Shown: positions 7,371-17,225, counted from the stretch's first letter. The stretch is DNA of 64,000 nt from Planococcus citreus (GCF_003664125.1 NZ_RCCP01000001.1:62001-126000), one strand, 5' to 3'. Program-made: numbers and translations. Notes: generated from the letters alone by a model not told the origin.

Positions 7371-10300
7371 TTATCCCCTGCCTTCCATCAATTTTTCATG
7401 CAATTGCTTCCATTGCGCCAAAATTTCGCTTTGCTGCAACAAGCTGCGCTCGGATTCGATTTGCTCGATCGCCTGGCGCAACAGATGCTGACGGAGCCCT
7501 TCCGCTTCCTGTTCAATCCAGAACTCCGCCCATTCGATCAACGCGGTTTTTTCCTGTTCCAAGTAACGGCTTGCGTCCGGTTCCATCATTCCCTGCAAGG
7601 CGTCGCGCATCGCCTCTTTTTCATTTTTCTCAAAAAAGCTCTTGTTGTTTTTATAATACGATTTAGCCGTGGAATAATCAGCATCATCAAACGGCTGGCC
7701 CGCTTCCAGCAACTGTGCTTCTTTCACTTCATATGGAAGGAACGAAAACTCTGAATTCCAGTCCTTCAGTTTAACGGCATCGTCTTTAAAGCGTTCCGTT
7801 AATTTCTTCTCGACAAATCGTGCAAGCCGCAGATTGGTCACTCTCATCTCCTGCTGGAAATCAAAAGCCGTCATTTCCCGCAAATCGCGCAATGCCGTAT
7901 CGAGCGCTTGCTTCGAGGATTCTCTTGCGAATAGCGAAGGGTTGAATGCTTCCTTGAAGAAATCGTTGAAGCGGTAAAATACGCGTTGTTTCACATAATA
8001 CAGCAATTCGCCGAGTTCTTGGCTCGCTTCTTGCTCCAATACTGGCGCCATTGTTTCGCTATAGCGTTTGCGTACTTTCTGTTCCAATTGCTTTAATTCT
8101 TCCAAGCGTTCATCTTTGCGTTCCAAGTTCTTTTCGGTCGACTGAATCAAATTGCGGAAACGGTCCACTGTCTTCTGTTCTTCTTCCGACAATGACTGGA
8201 CCGCCATTCCTTTCAATTCTTCTTTCAGGAAATGCTGGAAGTTTTCTTCGAACTCCGGCATGCCGGAAATGTCGCGATCTTTCAGAGCTTGCAGGCTTGA
8301 AACGCCGAACAGGCGCGGGAAGCGGATGCCGAAGCGTTGCAATTCATTGCCGACATAGTCGATGACTGCCTGCTTTTCTTCTTCATTATTTGCCAAATCG
8401 ATGGCATTGACGACAAAGAACATTTTGTCCATTTCGAAAGCGTCTTTCACGCGGCCAAGCTGGATTAAAAATTCGCGGTCCGCGCGGGCAAAGGCGTGGT
8501 TGTAATATGTGATGAACAACACAGCATCAGCATTGCGGATATACTCGAATGCGACATTCGTGTGACGCGCATTGATGGAATCCGCACCTGGCGTGTCCAC
8601 CAAGGTAACGCCGTTTCTAGTCAGCTCGCAGTCGAAATAAAAATCGATTTCCTCGACAAAACAGCTGCGTTCTTCTTTGGCGACATACAAGCTGAATTCT
8701 TTGCGGTTTACACGCAAGGTTTCGCCAAGATGGCCGGAAAACGCTTCGTATCCGCCTTTGAAGGCGAGCAAGAACGATTTGTGGATTTGCTGCTCGGTTG
8801 TTGCATCGTCTGGCAGCGCATCGGTTTTCGCATAGGCCTGTTCCAATGTCTCCACTTTCACGCCGAAAACGGCAAATGAGTTTTTAACATCTTCGGTCAT
8901 TGCCGAAACGGTTTTCAAGCGCACATCAGCGGTTTCATGCGGATGGGCGTCGGTCACAGGGCGAATCCGGTTGATGGTCGCAGTCGTCGGGTTCGGGGAG
9001 ACTGGCAGCACCGTCTCGCCCATCAATGCATTCGAGAACGAGGATTTCCCGGCACTGAATGCGCCGAACAAAGCAATGGTAAATTCCTGGCCTTCCAAAC
9101 GCTTCGCTTTGCGCTTCAAATACGCTACTGTTTCCGAGAATCCTCGCACCGGCTCCAAAATATCGGCAGTTGTCTTCACGCGAGACAGTACTTGCTGTTC
9201 ATCAAAAGATGTCAGTTCGTGTGTCGGGGCACTTTCGCCATCATCCCATTGCTGCTGTTCTTCTTCGAGCATCGATGGCGTGAATTCCACCATGTCTTCA
9301 GCTGACAAATGAAACGCATCTTGCCATCCGGCCACTTGTTTTTCTGCCGCATCCATCTGCTTCGGCAAAATGGCGGTAAAGGATTTTTTCACTTTATCTA
9401 TCGCTTCGTCCATTTCCTCGAGCGTGCGGATCGCAAGCACCTTTTGTTCAAGCGACTCGGATTTCATGTCGATCTCTGTTCCCGCATCGTCTGGAAGCCC
9501 TTCGAAGCCCTCCTTTTGGCGAGCTTTCCATGGATCAGTTTCCTGTATGAGCCAGCGCTGCACTTGAGCGGTCAGGCTCTTGCTGACATTGAGCACCGTA
9601 TCCGCAGTCATCGTAGCCGTTTCGGGAACATTCTCCTCGACAACCGAGAACGGCAAGTCGAATTGCATCTTGTCGATTTCAAGCGACTCGGTATCCGTCA
9701 AAAGGCCGGCTTCTCTCAGGGAGGTCTTCATCAATTTTTTTAAATGACCGGACATTTGTGAGTCGATTGTTTTCGACAGCTTGTCCTGCAAGTCTTGTTT
9801 ACGGTTTTCCCGCTCTTCTTCGGTTTTCTTGCCGCTGAACAACAAGCCCACTTTGAATCCTGGTTGACGCGCTTCTATATAAGCACTGAGCGCATCCCTC
9901 ACTTCATACGGCATGATATTGGCATTTTCAAGCAGCTCTTTGCGCTTTTTCTCGAAATTCGATCGCCAATTGTCGTAATCCTGGACAGAACTGCGGCGCT
10001 TGATCAGTTCGTGTTCTTTTTTCAAGTCTTCGCGCGCAACCCATTCTTCTTCAGACAACACATTCGCGAAAGCTTCAAGCCGCTCCGCTTTTTCATCTTC
10101 CAAAAAGCCGATGTGCTCATCTTTTAATTGACGAAGTGCAGACGCCGAAGCTTCGCCGAGATGCCCTTGCCAATTGTCCATAACTGAGGAAACGAGCTGT
10201 TTCACTTCTGGAAATTCATTGCCCGGGAAGTCATGGACTTTTAATGAAGTGAAAAAGATGCCTTTCGGTTCGACACCCCAAGCGGCAAAACTATCCGCAA

Positions 10301-10949
10301 CTGATTGCTGGAATTCCGCGAACGACATCTCGCTTTCCTGATGCTTGTCAATCTGGTTGACGATCAAATAAAGATCCGTGTATTTCTGCAATTCCTTTGT
10401 GAAATTGAAATTGAGTTCGGATTGCACATGGTTGTAATCCATCACGTAAAACACCATGTCGGCCACGTGCAAAGCCGATTCAGTCGACATCCGATGGGCA
10501 TCGTCCGTTGAGTCGACGCCTGGCGTATCCATCACGGTGATGCCTTCTGGCAACACGGAAGTCGAATGCCCGATGTCGATTTGCGTGACGTCCCCGCTCT
10601 TGCAGAAATCTTTCACTGCCTGGAAATCATAGTTTTCAGGGAAATACACTGGACGGTCTCCCCTGCGGTTGACGATGGCATAGTCATTTTCTGCCTTATG
10701 GACATTGACGATATTCGCGCTTGTCGGGATCGGGCTCGATGGCAATAATGTCTCGCCCGTCAAAGCGTTGATCATTGACGATTTTCCGGAGGAGAAATGG
10801 CCGGCAAACCCGATGATGAATTGGTCTTTCAAGATTTTGCGCGCAAATAATTCCGCTTTTTCTTGACGTTCCGTGTCTTCATTGTCTTTGAAAATCCGGT
10901 AAAGATGCGCTGTTTCGATTAATTCCTGTTTATGGTCTGTCGCTGTCAT
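7371..10949 (-). CDS. dynA: Bacterial dynamin DynA (two fused dynamin modules)
   Basis: The 1192-residue protein is two fused dynamin-like GTPases, as in B. subtilis DynA (YpbR, about 1193 residues). Module 1 has the P-loop GHFSSGKSS near residue 50-58, DTPGVDST near 143 and NQIDK. Module 2 has GAFSAGKSS near 628, DTPGADS near 786 and NAIDLA. Long charged helical stalk regions follow each GTPase domain. The protein binds and tethers or fuses membranes and helps with envelope stress, phage resistance and septum-linked membrane repair. The open frame extends 12 codons further to 10985. ATG 10949 is preferred because GAAGGAG lies nine bases before it and the length then matches the family. It leads an operon with the rhodanese gene. 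Confidence 0.93.
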   Translation of the reverse strand: MTATDHKQELIETAHLYRIFKDNEDTERQEKAELFARKILKDQFIIGFAGHFSSGKSSMINALTGETLLPSSPIPTSANIVNVHKAENDYAIVNRRGDRPVYFPENYDFQAVKDFCKSGDVTQIDIGHSTSVLPEGITVMDTPGVDSTDDAHRMSTESALHVADMVFYVMDYNHVQSELNFNFTKELQKYTDLYLIVNQIDKHQESEMSFAEFQQSVADSFAAWGVEPKGIFFTSLKVHDFPGNEFPEVKQLVSSVMDNWQGHLGEASASALRQLKDEHIGFLEDEKAERLEAFANVLSEEEWVAREDLKKEHELIKRRSSVQDYDNWRSNFEKKRKELLENANIMPYEVRDALSAYIEARQPGFKVGLLFSGKKTEEERENRKQDLQDKLSKTIDSQMSGHLKKLMKTSLREAGLLTDTESLEIDKMQFDLPFSVVEENVPETATMTADTVLNVSKSLTAQVQRWLIQETDPWKARQKEGFEGLPDDAGTEIDMKSESLEQKVLAIRTLEEMDEAIDKVKKSFTAILPKQMDAAEKQVAGWQDAFHLSAEDMVEFTPSMLEEEQQQWDDGESAPTHELTSFDEQQVLSRVKTTADILEPVRGFSETVAYLKRKAKRLEGQEFTIALFGAFSAGKSSFSNALMGETVLPVSPNPTTATINRIRPVTDAHPHETADVRLKTVSAMTEDVKNSFAVFGVKVETLEQAYAKTDALPDDATTEQQIHKSFLLAFKGGYEAFSGHLGETLRVNRKEFSLYVAKEERSCFVEEIDFYFDCELTRNGVTLVDTPGADSINARHTNVAFEYIRNADAVLFITYYNHAFARADREFLIQLGRVKDAFEMDKMFFVVNAIDLANNEEEKQAVIDYVGNELQRFGIRFPRLFGVSSLQALKDRDISGMPEFEENFQHFLKEELKGMAVQSLSEEEQKTVDRFRNLIQSTEKNLERKDERLEELKQLEQKVRKRYSETMAPVLEQEASQELGELLYYVKQRVFYRFNDFFKEAFNPSLFARESSKQALDTALRDLREMTAFDFQQEMRVTNLRLARFVEKKLTERFKDDAVKLKDWNSEFSFLPYEVKEAQLLEAGQPFDDADYSTAKSYYKNNKSFFEKNEKEAMRDALQGMMEPDASRYLEQEKTALIEWAEFWIEQEAEGLRQHLLRQAIEQIESERSLLQQSEILAQWKQLHEKLMEGRG

Positions 10950-11005
10950 ATGTATATCTCCTTCACCGTTACTTCTATTCATCATATCATTTTTTCAGCA
11001 GAACG

Positions 11006-11037
11006 AAAAACATCCTTCCATTACTGGAAGGATGTTT
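11006..11037 (-). terminator. Terminator after the SDR gene
   Basis: A 13-bp perfect stem AAACATCCTTCCA with a TTAC loop lies two bases downstream of the stop of the minus-strand SDR gene, and an A-tract on the plus strand gives the U-run. It also separates this gene from dynA. Confidence 0.9.
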
Positions 11038-11039
11038 CT

Positions 11040-11798
11040 TCATGAAAATCCGTGGATCGACATGCCGCCATCGATGAACAAAGTCTGCCCGGTGATATAG
11101 CCCGCTGCATCCGATGCAAGGAACACGACAGGCGAAGCGACTTCCGGCAACTCCCCGACGCGCTTCAGCGGCGTTACTGCAAGGATCGAATCCAGGTATT
11201 CCTGATCCGACAGCAAATTCTCCGTAAGCGGCGTACGGAAATACCAAGGGCCGATTGCATTGACGCGGATGCCCCGCTCGCCCCATTCCATTGCCATCAC
11301 TTTCGTCATTTGAATAATTGCTGCTTTAGAAGCTGCATAGACGATGCCAGTTTTCAATGCGCGGTCGCCGCCGACGGAACTGACGTTGATGATCGAAGCC
11401 CCTTTAGACATGTGTTTCGCCGCTTCCTGGGAAAACATGAATACGCTTTGCGCGTTGGTATCCATGATTTTATGCCATTCACTATCGGTCGCATCATCCA
11501 GTTTCGAACGAATATTTATCCCTGCATTATTGACTAGGATATCGACCTTGCCGAACCGCTCAACCGCCGCTTCGACTGCTTTTTGGATATCGCCTCGGTC
11601 GGTCACATCAGCCACTGCATAGGATGTCCGATCGCCAGCCATTTCCCCCGTCACTTGCTCGAGGTCGCTTTCGGTCCGTGCGACAAGCAAGACATTCGCC
11701 CCTGCTTCACCGAGTGCCAATGCAATCGCACGCCCGATGCCTTTGCCGGCTCCGGTGACGATCGCGGTCTTGCCTTCTAAACGAAAAGATGCCAACAC
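11040..11798 (-). CDS. SDR-family oxidoreductase (glucose/gluconate dehydrogenase-like)
   Basis: Classical SDR of 252 residues. TGAGKGIG (about 15-22) binds the cofactor, NNAGI sits near 90, the catalytic Ser is in NVSSVGG, and YAASK holds the Tyr and Lys. The C-terminal SDAAGYITGQTLFIDGG is typical of FabG and gluconate 5-dehydrogenase-like enzymes. It likely reduces or oxidises a small alcohol or carbonyl with NAD(P)(H) in the cytoplasm; the substrate is unknown. The start is a GTG at 11798, seven bases after a strong GGGGGA ribosome site. It is a single gene between two terminators, downstream of the carboxypeptidase gene. Confidence 0.82.
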   Translation of the reverse strand: MLASFRLEGKTAIVTGAGKGIGRAIALALGEAGANVLLVARTESDLEQVTGEMAGDRTSYAVADVTDRGDIQKAVEAAVERFGKVDILVNNAGINIRSKLDDATDSEWHKIMDTNAQSVFMFSQEAAKHMSKGASIINVSSVGGDRALKTGIVYAASKAAIIQMTKVMAMEWGERGIRVNAIGPWYFRTPLTENLLSDQEYLDSILAVTPLKRVGELPEVASPVVFLASDAAGYITGQTLFIDGGMSIHGFS

Positions 11799-11864
11799 AA
11801 AGAAATCCCCCTTTTAGTCATTCCTTATTCATCTTTTTGCCAAGCAAAAAGATTTCTTTTTACT

Positions 11865-13364
11865 TTAATCCAATTGATAGATTTTGGCGTATTTCGCTTC
11901 CAAGTATTCGGCTAGATAATTTCCATTCAAGCCTTCGCCTGTCGCTTCTTTCAAAAGCTCAAGCGGTTTCTTGACAGCTCCGTGTTGGTGGACTTTTTCA
12001 GTCAGCCATTCGGTCACCGGGCCGATCTCTCCTTTTGCCAGCAATTCATCATAGTTCGGGATGTCTTTTTGCATCGCATTCTTGAACTGCGCTGCATATA
12101 GAAGCCCCAATGCATAGGAAGGGAAATAGCCGAAGCTGCCACCCGCCCAGTGGACATCCTGAAGTACGCCTTCTCCGTCATGTTCCGGGCGGATGCCTAA
12201 ATATTCCTCGTATTTATCGTTCCATAAAACCGGGAGATCCTTCACTTCATAGTCGCCGTCAAACAAGCCTTTTTCCAATTCATAACGAATCATGATATGG
12301 AGTGCATAAGTCAATTCATCGGCTTCGATACGGATCAATGAAGGCTTTGATTCATTGATGGCTTCTAAGAATTCATCAAGCGCCACGTGCTTGAATGAAT
12401 CTGGTGCGTAAGATAGGAATTTTTCGTAGTTATGGCGCCAAAACGATTCGTTGCGCCCGACAAAGTTTTCAAAGAACAAAGATTGTGATTCATGGATGCC
12501 CATCGACGATCCGCCGTCGACCGGCAATCCGCTTAAACTACTGCTGATGTTCTGTTCGTACAAAGCATGGCCCGCCTCGTGAATCGTGCCAAAGACGGCC
12601 GTGCGGAAATCCTCTTCATCGTATTTCGTCGTTACCCGGACATCGCCACGGTTCACTGCGATCATGAATGGATGGACTGTTTCATCCAGTCGTCCGGCTT
12701 CGAAGTCATAGCCCAATTGGTTCAGCACATCCAAGCTGAAATCCTGCTGGGCTTGTTTGGGGAAATGCCCATATAAGAATTCGGTGTTCGGCTGGTTTCC
12801 AGACTCCTGGATTTGTTTGACGAGCGGCACGATGCGCTCTCTCAATTGCCCGAATACCTGATCCAGTTGTTCGGTCGTGACGCCTGGCTCATACTGGTCG
12901 AGCAAAGTATTATAGACACTGCCGTTTTTCATTCCCCAATAGCCGACAAAGCGTCGAGTCGTTTCCACGAGCTGCTCAAGGTATGGTTGGAACATAGCGA
13001 AATCTGCCTGCTCTTTCGCCTCTTCCCAAACGGATTCCGCTTTGCTCGTCAAGATGACGAAATCGCGGTATTCTTTTGGCGGAATTTTGGCGTTCAATTG
13101 GTATTCACGATCGGCTTCTTCCACAGAGCGCTGCATTGCAATTGATAAACCGTCCTGTTTTTTCAGCTCAGCGATTAGCTTGCCATATTCCTCGGATGTC
13201 GACATCGCAAACAGTTCTGAAGACAAGGTCCCGATCGTCTCTGAACGCAAGTCTTGGCCTTTTTTCGGTGCGCCTGTCCGCATATCCCAATACAGCAAGG
13301 AGATGGCTTCGTTATAGCTTGTCATTTTCTGGTGTAGTTCCCTGAATTGTTGTTCCATTGACAC
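11865..13364 (-). CDS. ypwA: M32-family metallocarboxypeptidase
   Basis: At 499 residues it has the normal length for M32 carboxypeptidases such as B. subtilis YpwA and Thermus carboxypeptidase Taq. The zinc site HEAGH is at residues 261-265, followed by the family signature HESQSLFFENFVG near 290 and the DELTYALHIMIRYE helix near 350. It removes C-terminal amino acids from peptides in the cytoplasm. The start has a good AAGGAGG ribosome site. Its neighbours do not point to a specific pathway, and housekeeping peptide turnover is the likely role. Confidence 0.93.
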   Translation of the reverse strand: MSMEQQFRELHQKMTSYNEAISLLYWDMRTGAPKKGQDLRSETIGTLSSELFAMSTSEEYGKLIAELKKQDGLSIAMQRSVEEADREYQLNAKIPPKEYRDFVILTSKAESVWEEAKEQADFAMFQPYLEQLVETTRRFVGYWGMKNGSVYNTLLDQYEPGVTTEQLDQVFGQLRERIVPLVKQIQESGNQPNTEFLYGHFPKQAQQDFSLDVLNQLGYDFEAGRLDETVHPFMIAVNRGDVRVTTKYDEEDFRTAVFGTIHEAGHALYEQNISSSLSGLPVDGGSSMGIHESQSLFFENFVGRNESFWRHNYEKFLSYAPDSFKHVALDEFLEAINESKPSLIRIEADELTYALHIMIRYELEKGLFDGDYEVKDLPVLWNDKYEEYLGIRPEHDGEGVLQDVHWAGGSFGYFPSYALGLLYAAQFKNAMQKDIPNYDELLAKGEIGPVTEWLTEKVHQHGAVKKPLELLKEATGEGLNGNYLAEYLEAKYAKIYQLD

Positions 13365-13469
13365 AATATTCCTCCTTCTTTACCGGTCTATTGTATCATA
13401 AGGAGTCTTTTCCCTGCCCCATCAGCTTTTGAAAATTTCAGTTCTATAGGCAGCTTTTCGGAAAAAGAC

Positions 13470-13500
13470 AAAAAATCAGCGGGGAACTTCCCCGCTGATT
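13470..13500 (-). terminator. Terminator after ypvA
   Basis: An 11-bp perfect stem AATCAGCGGGG with an AACTT loop and a five-base A-tract on the plus strand, giving a U-run in minus-strand transcripts. It lies 16 bases after the helicase stop codon. Confidence 0.88.
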
Positions 13501-13515
13501 CGTCACGTATTCTAT

Positions 13516-15423
13516 TTAGCGATTTTTCGCCGGCACTGGCAAGACATTCTGCCAGAGGTGTTCAATGCGCAATTCCTCTTCGGTCAATAGCAAGTGGATT
13601 TCTCCATTATCGGAAGAAGAACGGATGAGTCGCCCGACGCCTTGCTGCAGGCGCAGCTGCATGAACGGCAAGTCGATCTCTTCTAGCGGATGTTCGCTGA
13701 ATTTACGTTTCGCGTCGAATACCGGATCGCTCGGCGGCATCGGCAAGTCGACGATGATGACTTTCGTCAAGGCATCGCCAGGCAAATCCATCCCTTCCCA
13801 TAGATGATGGGAACACAGCACTTGGAATTTGCCTTCCTGGAAATCGCGCACGACGGACGATAGCTCACGGTCGCCTTCGAACTCGATGGCAAGTGGAGAG
13901 TCTGTCGGCACTGCGCGTTTGAAAGATTGCATGGCAGCTTTTGATTTGAACAACACCAAGGTTTGTCCGCCTTCCGCTGCCAACTCCAGTACTTTTTGCG
14001 CTTTTGCCTGCTGTTCAACCGGATGCTTGAAGATCTCCATCACTTCTTCGTATTCAAACGGAGACGGAACCGAGAACGATTCGAAATTGTCGATCCCCAA
14101 GGTATCCGCCAGATAAGTAAAATCCTTCGCGACGGACAATGTGGCGGACGAAAAGACGATCGGCAGTTTGCCATCGAATAATTTCTCATCAAGAATATCC
14201 GTCACAAGGCGTGGCATGATGACCAAGGTTTCAATTTCATCTTTTTCTTCAAGCCAACTGATTGCGTCGCCATTTTCGACAAACAAGCCCATCGAGAAGT
14301 TATACTGCTCGAAATACTCCTCAGCCAAATTGAGTTCATATTCAGGAATGCTGAACAATTCCCCTTCAAAGACGAATTCTTCCAACAGGCTGTCGACGGT
14401 GCGAATCAATTCGGTCCCGATGCGTTTCAGCAACGGGTCTTCCTGGATCGCTTTGCGGTCTTCTTCGCTTGGGATCAAGTTACTGCGCAGTACACGGAAA
14501 AACTCGGTATGCAAATCGATGGTCCGTTCAATGAGGCCAAGTGTCTTTTCACGGACGCCGTCGACCATGACTTTTTCCGTCACATCGTAAAGCGAACTTT
14601 CCTGCACTTCATAAGTAAGCGCGCGCTGTGCCGCGAATTCCAGTAAGTGGCCTTCATCGAGCACGATTTGTGAAACTTCCGGAAGCAATGGCGCCTGGCC
14701 TTCGTGCTTGCGGTTTTCCTTTGTCCAAATATGCTCCATCAGGAAATCATGTGAGCAAATGACGAGGTCAGTCGCTTCCCGGTAATGGTTGCGGTGCAAG
14801 GTCAATCCGCATTTATTGCGCATATCGCAAGCGTTGCAGTTTTGGATCGGATGGTAATTGACTTGCTGCCACTGGTCATCCGTGAGTTCCGGATAACTTG
14901 AGCGTTCGCCATACGGATACATTTGCTGCATCGAATAGGTTTTGTTGACGAATTCGGGAAGCGTGTCTTCGATATGGTCGAGAAAATCCGCTTCGCTGCG
15001 TTTTTTCGCCCCTTCGAAGCGTTGCAAGCATAAATACTGGTCGCGCGATTTCGCAAGGCGGACATCCAGGTTCAAATTGAACAATTCATCCAACCGGTCG
15101 ATATCGCCTCCTTTTTTCACCAATTGCTCGATCAATGCCTCATCGGCACAAGAAATGAGCGCCGGCTTGCCTGTATAGCGGGCATAGGCAATCGCTGGCA
15201 ATAAATACGCCATCGTCTTGCCTGTTCCTACGCCAGCTTCTGCAAATAGCACTTGACGTTCTTTCAACGCTTTTTCCAATTGAAACGACATGAAAATCTG
15301 TTCATCGCGAAGTTCATACCCTTTTTCAGGCAGAATATCGTAGAAGATATCCCCGATCCAGTCGTTCAATGAGTCAAAGAACGTTTTATTTTTGGATAAC
15401 GGAAATGGCAATGCTTGTCTCAT
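13516..15423 (-). CDS. ypvA: DinG-family ATP-dependent helicase YpvA
   Basis: A 635-residue superfamily 2 helicase. It has AGVGTGKTMAYLLPA (Walker A) near 58-72, an iron-sulfur-type four-cysteine region (CLQRF..., CNACDMRNKCG) near 130-210, a DEGH motif (VLDEGHLLEFAA) near 253, and C-terminal QGVGRLIR. It lacks the N-terminal exonuclease domain of the other DinG protein in this window. It probably unwinds DNA, with the cysteines holding a 4Fe-4S cluster as in XPD/DinG. The frame runs on to 15651 through the ypsC stop region. ATG 15423 is chosen because GAGGGG precedes it and the protein then has the length of B. subtilis YpvA. Confidence 0.88.
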   Translation of the reverse strand: MRQALPFPLSKNKTFFDSLNDWIGDIFYDILPEKGYELRDEQIFMSFQLEKALKERQVLFAEAGVGTGKTMAYLLPAIAYARYTGKPALISCADEALIEQLVKKGGDIDRLDELFNLNLDVRLAKSRDQYLCLQRFEGAKKRSEADFLDHIEDTLPEFVNKTYSMQQMYPYGERSSYPELTDDQWQQVNYHPIQNCNACDMRNKCGLTLHRNHYREATDLVICSHDFLMEHIWTKENRKHEGQAPLLPEVSQIVLDEGHLLEFAAQRALTYEVQESSLYDVTEKVMVDGVREKTLGLIERTIDLHTEFFRVLRSNLIPSEEDRKAIQEDPLLKRIGTELIRTVDSLLEEFVFEGELFSIPEYELNLAEEYFEQYNFSMGLFVENGDAISWLEEKDEIETLVIMPRLVTDILDEKLFDGKLPIVFSSATLSVAKDFTYLADTLGIDNFESFSVPSPFEYEEVMEIFKHPVEQQAKAQKVLELAAEGGQTLVLFKSKAAMQSFKRAVPTDSPLAIEFEGDRELSSVVRDFQEGKFQVLCSHHLWEGMDLPGDALTKVIIVDLPMPPSDPVFDAKRKFSEHPLEEIDLPFMQLRLQQGVGRLIRSSSDNGEIHLLLTEEELRIEHLWQNVLPVPAKNR

Positions 15424-15441
15424 ATAAAACCCCTCACAGAG

Positions 15442-15469
15442 AAACGGAAGGGCTGGCGCCCTTCCGTTT
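15442..15469 (-). terminator. Hairpin between ypsC and ypvA
   Basis: A 12-bp perfect stem AAACGGAAGGGC with a TGGC loop lies right after the ypsC stop and about ten bases before the ypvA ribosome site. The U-tract on the minus strand is poor, so it may be only a partial terminator with read-through into ypvA. Confidence 0.65.
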
Positions 15470-15472
15470 TCC

Positions 15473-16609
15473 TCATTTATTTTTTGGACGTTCTCCCCAG
15501 AATTGGAACAGGTCCGTGCGGATAAAGCCATTATATAATTTGCGTTTTTTCGTCGCTTTTTGGCCGTAGAGTTTTTCAAAGCCTTCCATCGAAGACAGCA
15601 TATAAACAGACCATGTAGGGTATTTCGAGAACATTTGTCCCATATCCCCAATCATTTCTTCGATGACTTCCACTTCACCGATCCGCTCGCCGTACGGCGG
15701 GTTCCCGATGACAACACCGTTCTCTTCAGTTGTTGTGAAATCTGTCACTTGACGCTGCTGCAAACGGATAATTCCTGCAAATCCAGCTTCAATGACGTTT
15801 TCTTCGGCAATTTGGATCATCCGGTGGTCGATATCCGTGCCGAGAATATTAAGCGGCTGGTCATAATCCGCTTGTTCTTCAGCTTCAGCGCGGACTTCTT
15901 CCCAGATCTTGGAACCGATCCATGGCCATTGTTCGCTATCGAATTCCCGGTTATAGCCCGGCGCGATGTTCTGGCCGATCATTGCTGCTTCGATGACGAT
16001 TGTCCCTGAACCGCAGAACGGGTCGACAAATGGGCGATCTGGGCTCCAGCGCGACAATTTGATAAGCGCTGCCGCTAAAGTTTCCTTTAGTGGTGCTTCG
16101 CCTTGCCCGACGCGGTAGCCGCGTTTATGGAGTCCGGCTCCGCTTGTATCGATCGATAACTGCACTTTGTCTTTCAGGATCGATACCTCAATCTTGAAGC
16201 GTGGTCCCGATTCATCCAAAAAGGCGTTGCGGTGATATGCTTTTTTCATGCGTTCAACAATCGCTTTTTTGACGATCGATTGGCAAGTCGGCACGCTGTG
16301 AAGTTTCGATTTGACCGATTTCCCTTGAACCGGAAATTCTGCATCGACAGGCAAGTATTTCTCCCATTCGATTGCTTTTGTCTGTTCGAACAGATCATCG
16401 AATGTCGTCGCTTCGAATTCACCGGCGATCAATTTCACGCGGTCAGCGGTGCGCAGCCAGAGATTCGTTTTCGCGATATCGCGGGCAGTTCCTTCGAAAA
16501 ATACTTTGCCGTTGTCTGTCGTCGTTTCGTACCCAAGTTCTTTTACTTCATTCGCCACGATGGATTCAAGTCCCATCGCTGCAGTGGCCAGTAATTTATA
16601 ACTAGTCAT
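15473..16609 (-). CDS. ypsC: THUMP-domain rRNA N2-guanine methyltransferase (RlmL-type)
   Basis: The 378-residue protein begins with a THUMP RNA-binding domain (about 1-160) followed by a class I SAM-dependent methyltransferase domain. VDPFCGSGTIVIEAA is the SAM motif near 197-211 and GNPPYGERI, the NPPY catalytic motif, lies near 305. It corresponds to B. subtilis YpsC and to the N-terminal part of E. coli RlmL, which makes m2G in 23S rRNA. The next upstream gene is rnpB, as in B. subtilis. The specific modified base is inferred from the family, not shown here. Confidence 0.9.
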   Translation of the reverse strand: MTSYKLLATAAMGLESIVANEVKELGYETTTDNGKVFFEGTARDIAKTNLWLRTADRVKLIAGEFEATTFDDLFEQTKAIEWEKYLPVDAEFPVQGKSVKSKLHSVPTCQSIVKKAIVERMKKAYHRNAFLDESGPRFKIEVSILKDKVQLSIDTSGAGLHKRGYRVGQGEAPLKETLAAALIKLSRWSPDRPFVDPFCGSGTIVIEAAMIGQNIAPGYNREFDSEQWPWIGSKIWEEVRAEAEEQADYDQPLNILGTDIDHRMIQIAEENVIEAGFAGIIRLQQRQVTDFTTTEENGVVIGNPPYGERIGEVEVIEEMIGDMGQMFSKYPTWSVYMLSSMEGFEKLYGQKATKKRKLYNGFIRTDLFQFWGERPKNK

Positions 16610-16742
16610 AACAACTTCCTTTCCGTCTTTCTAATACCTGTTTTAGACATATGGCAATGACTGCTGAAAATACCGGATGTTGATAAGCAGCAGCTTGAAC
16701 CATATATAATTTTTCACTTCAAAATTTTTTCATTCATATGAA

Positions 16743-16770
16743 GAAAGGCTCCCCAGCAGGAGAGCCTTTC
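16743..16770 (-). terminator. Terminator of rnpB
   Basis: A 9-bp stem GAAAGGCTC/GAGCCTTTC with a 10-nt loop, 12 bases downstream of the RNase P RNA 3' end on the minus strand. The following U-tract is short (CTTTCTTC). Confidence 0.75.
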
Positions 16771-16782
16771 AAAGATAATAAG

Positions 16783-17188
16783 TTAAGACCATTCAAAATT
16801 CTATAAGCCATGTTTTGTCTCCACGTACTCAAACAGCCAAAGCCTCGTACTAGCGGATGGCAATCATCTATCTGCGGATTCACTCCGCCTCTTCCGTCGG
16901 TTCATTTCCCTTGGAAAAGTGCCCCTACCATAATTTGGGTTTCTCACTCGCGGGGTTTACCTCGTTCCACCTGCATAGTTTCCTATACAGCTCCGTCACT
17001 GTGGCACCTTCAGGGTATTTCGGCCATATCCGAAGACTTAGGCGTTCTACCCGCCGTCAGCATAAATGCTGCCCCAGCTTATTGTTTCGCTGGGCGCGAT
17101 CACTACGGTCATCGCAGATCCGTGTGAGCATGGACTTTCCTCTCCTGCATCAAGTGCAGGAGCGATTGCCAGAATTTCAAATGGCTAA
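16783..17188 (-). ncRNA. rnpB: RNase P RNA, Bacillus type B
   Basis: The minus strand contains the conserved blocks GAGGAAAGTCCATGCTC, GTCTTCGGATATGGC, GTGCCACAGTGACG, GGTAAACCCC, GTGAGAAACCCAAATT and AGTACGAGG in the order of type B RNase P RNA. The two ends pair as helix P1 (GCCATTTGAAATTCT near 17184 with AGAATTTTGAATGGT near 16800), which sets the ends to within a few bases. The RNA is the catalytic subunit that cuts the 5' leader from tRNA precursors. Its position between gpsB and ypsC is the same as in B. subtilis. Confidence 0.97.
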
Positions 17189-17191
17189 CTA

Positions 17192-17220
17192 AGTATACGC
17201 TATTCGGCTGCCGTTGACAA
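17192..17220 (-). promoter_or_regulatory. SigA promoter of rnpB
   Basis: TTGTCA (-35, 17215-17220), an exact 17-base spacer and TATACT (-10, 17192-17197) precede the RNase P RNA 5' end by about seven bases. The -35 box begins six bases after the gpsB stop codon. This is one of the clearest promoters in the window. Confidence 0.88.
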
Positions 17221-17225
17221 GCTTG

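Noticed and set aside
15424..15651. N-terminal extension of ypvA to 15651
   Set aside because: It would overlap the 3' end of ypsC, has no family similarity and ignores the ribosome site before ATG 15423.
16810..17192. Two overlapping plus-strand ORFs of about 105-110 codons
   Set aside because: They lie antisense to the RNase P RNA gene, whose conserved blocks explain the sequence.
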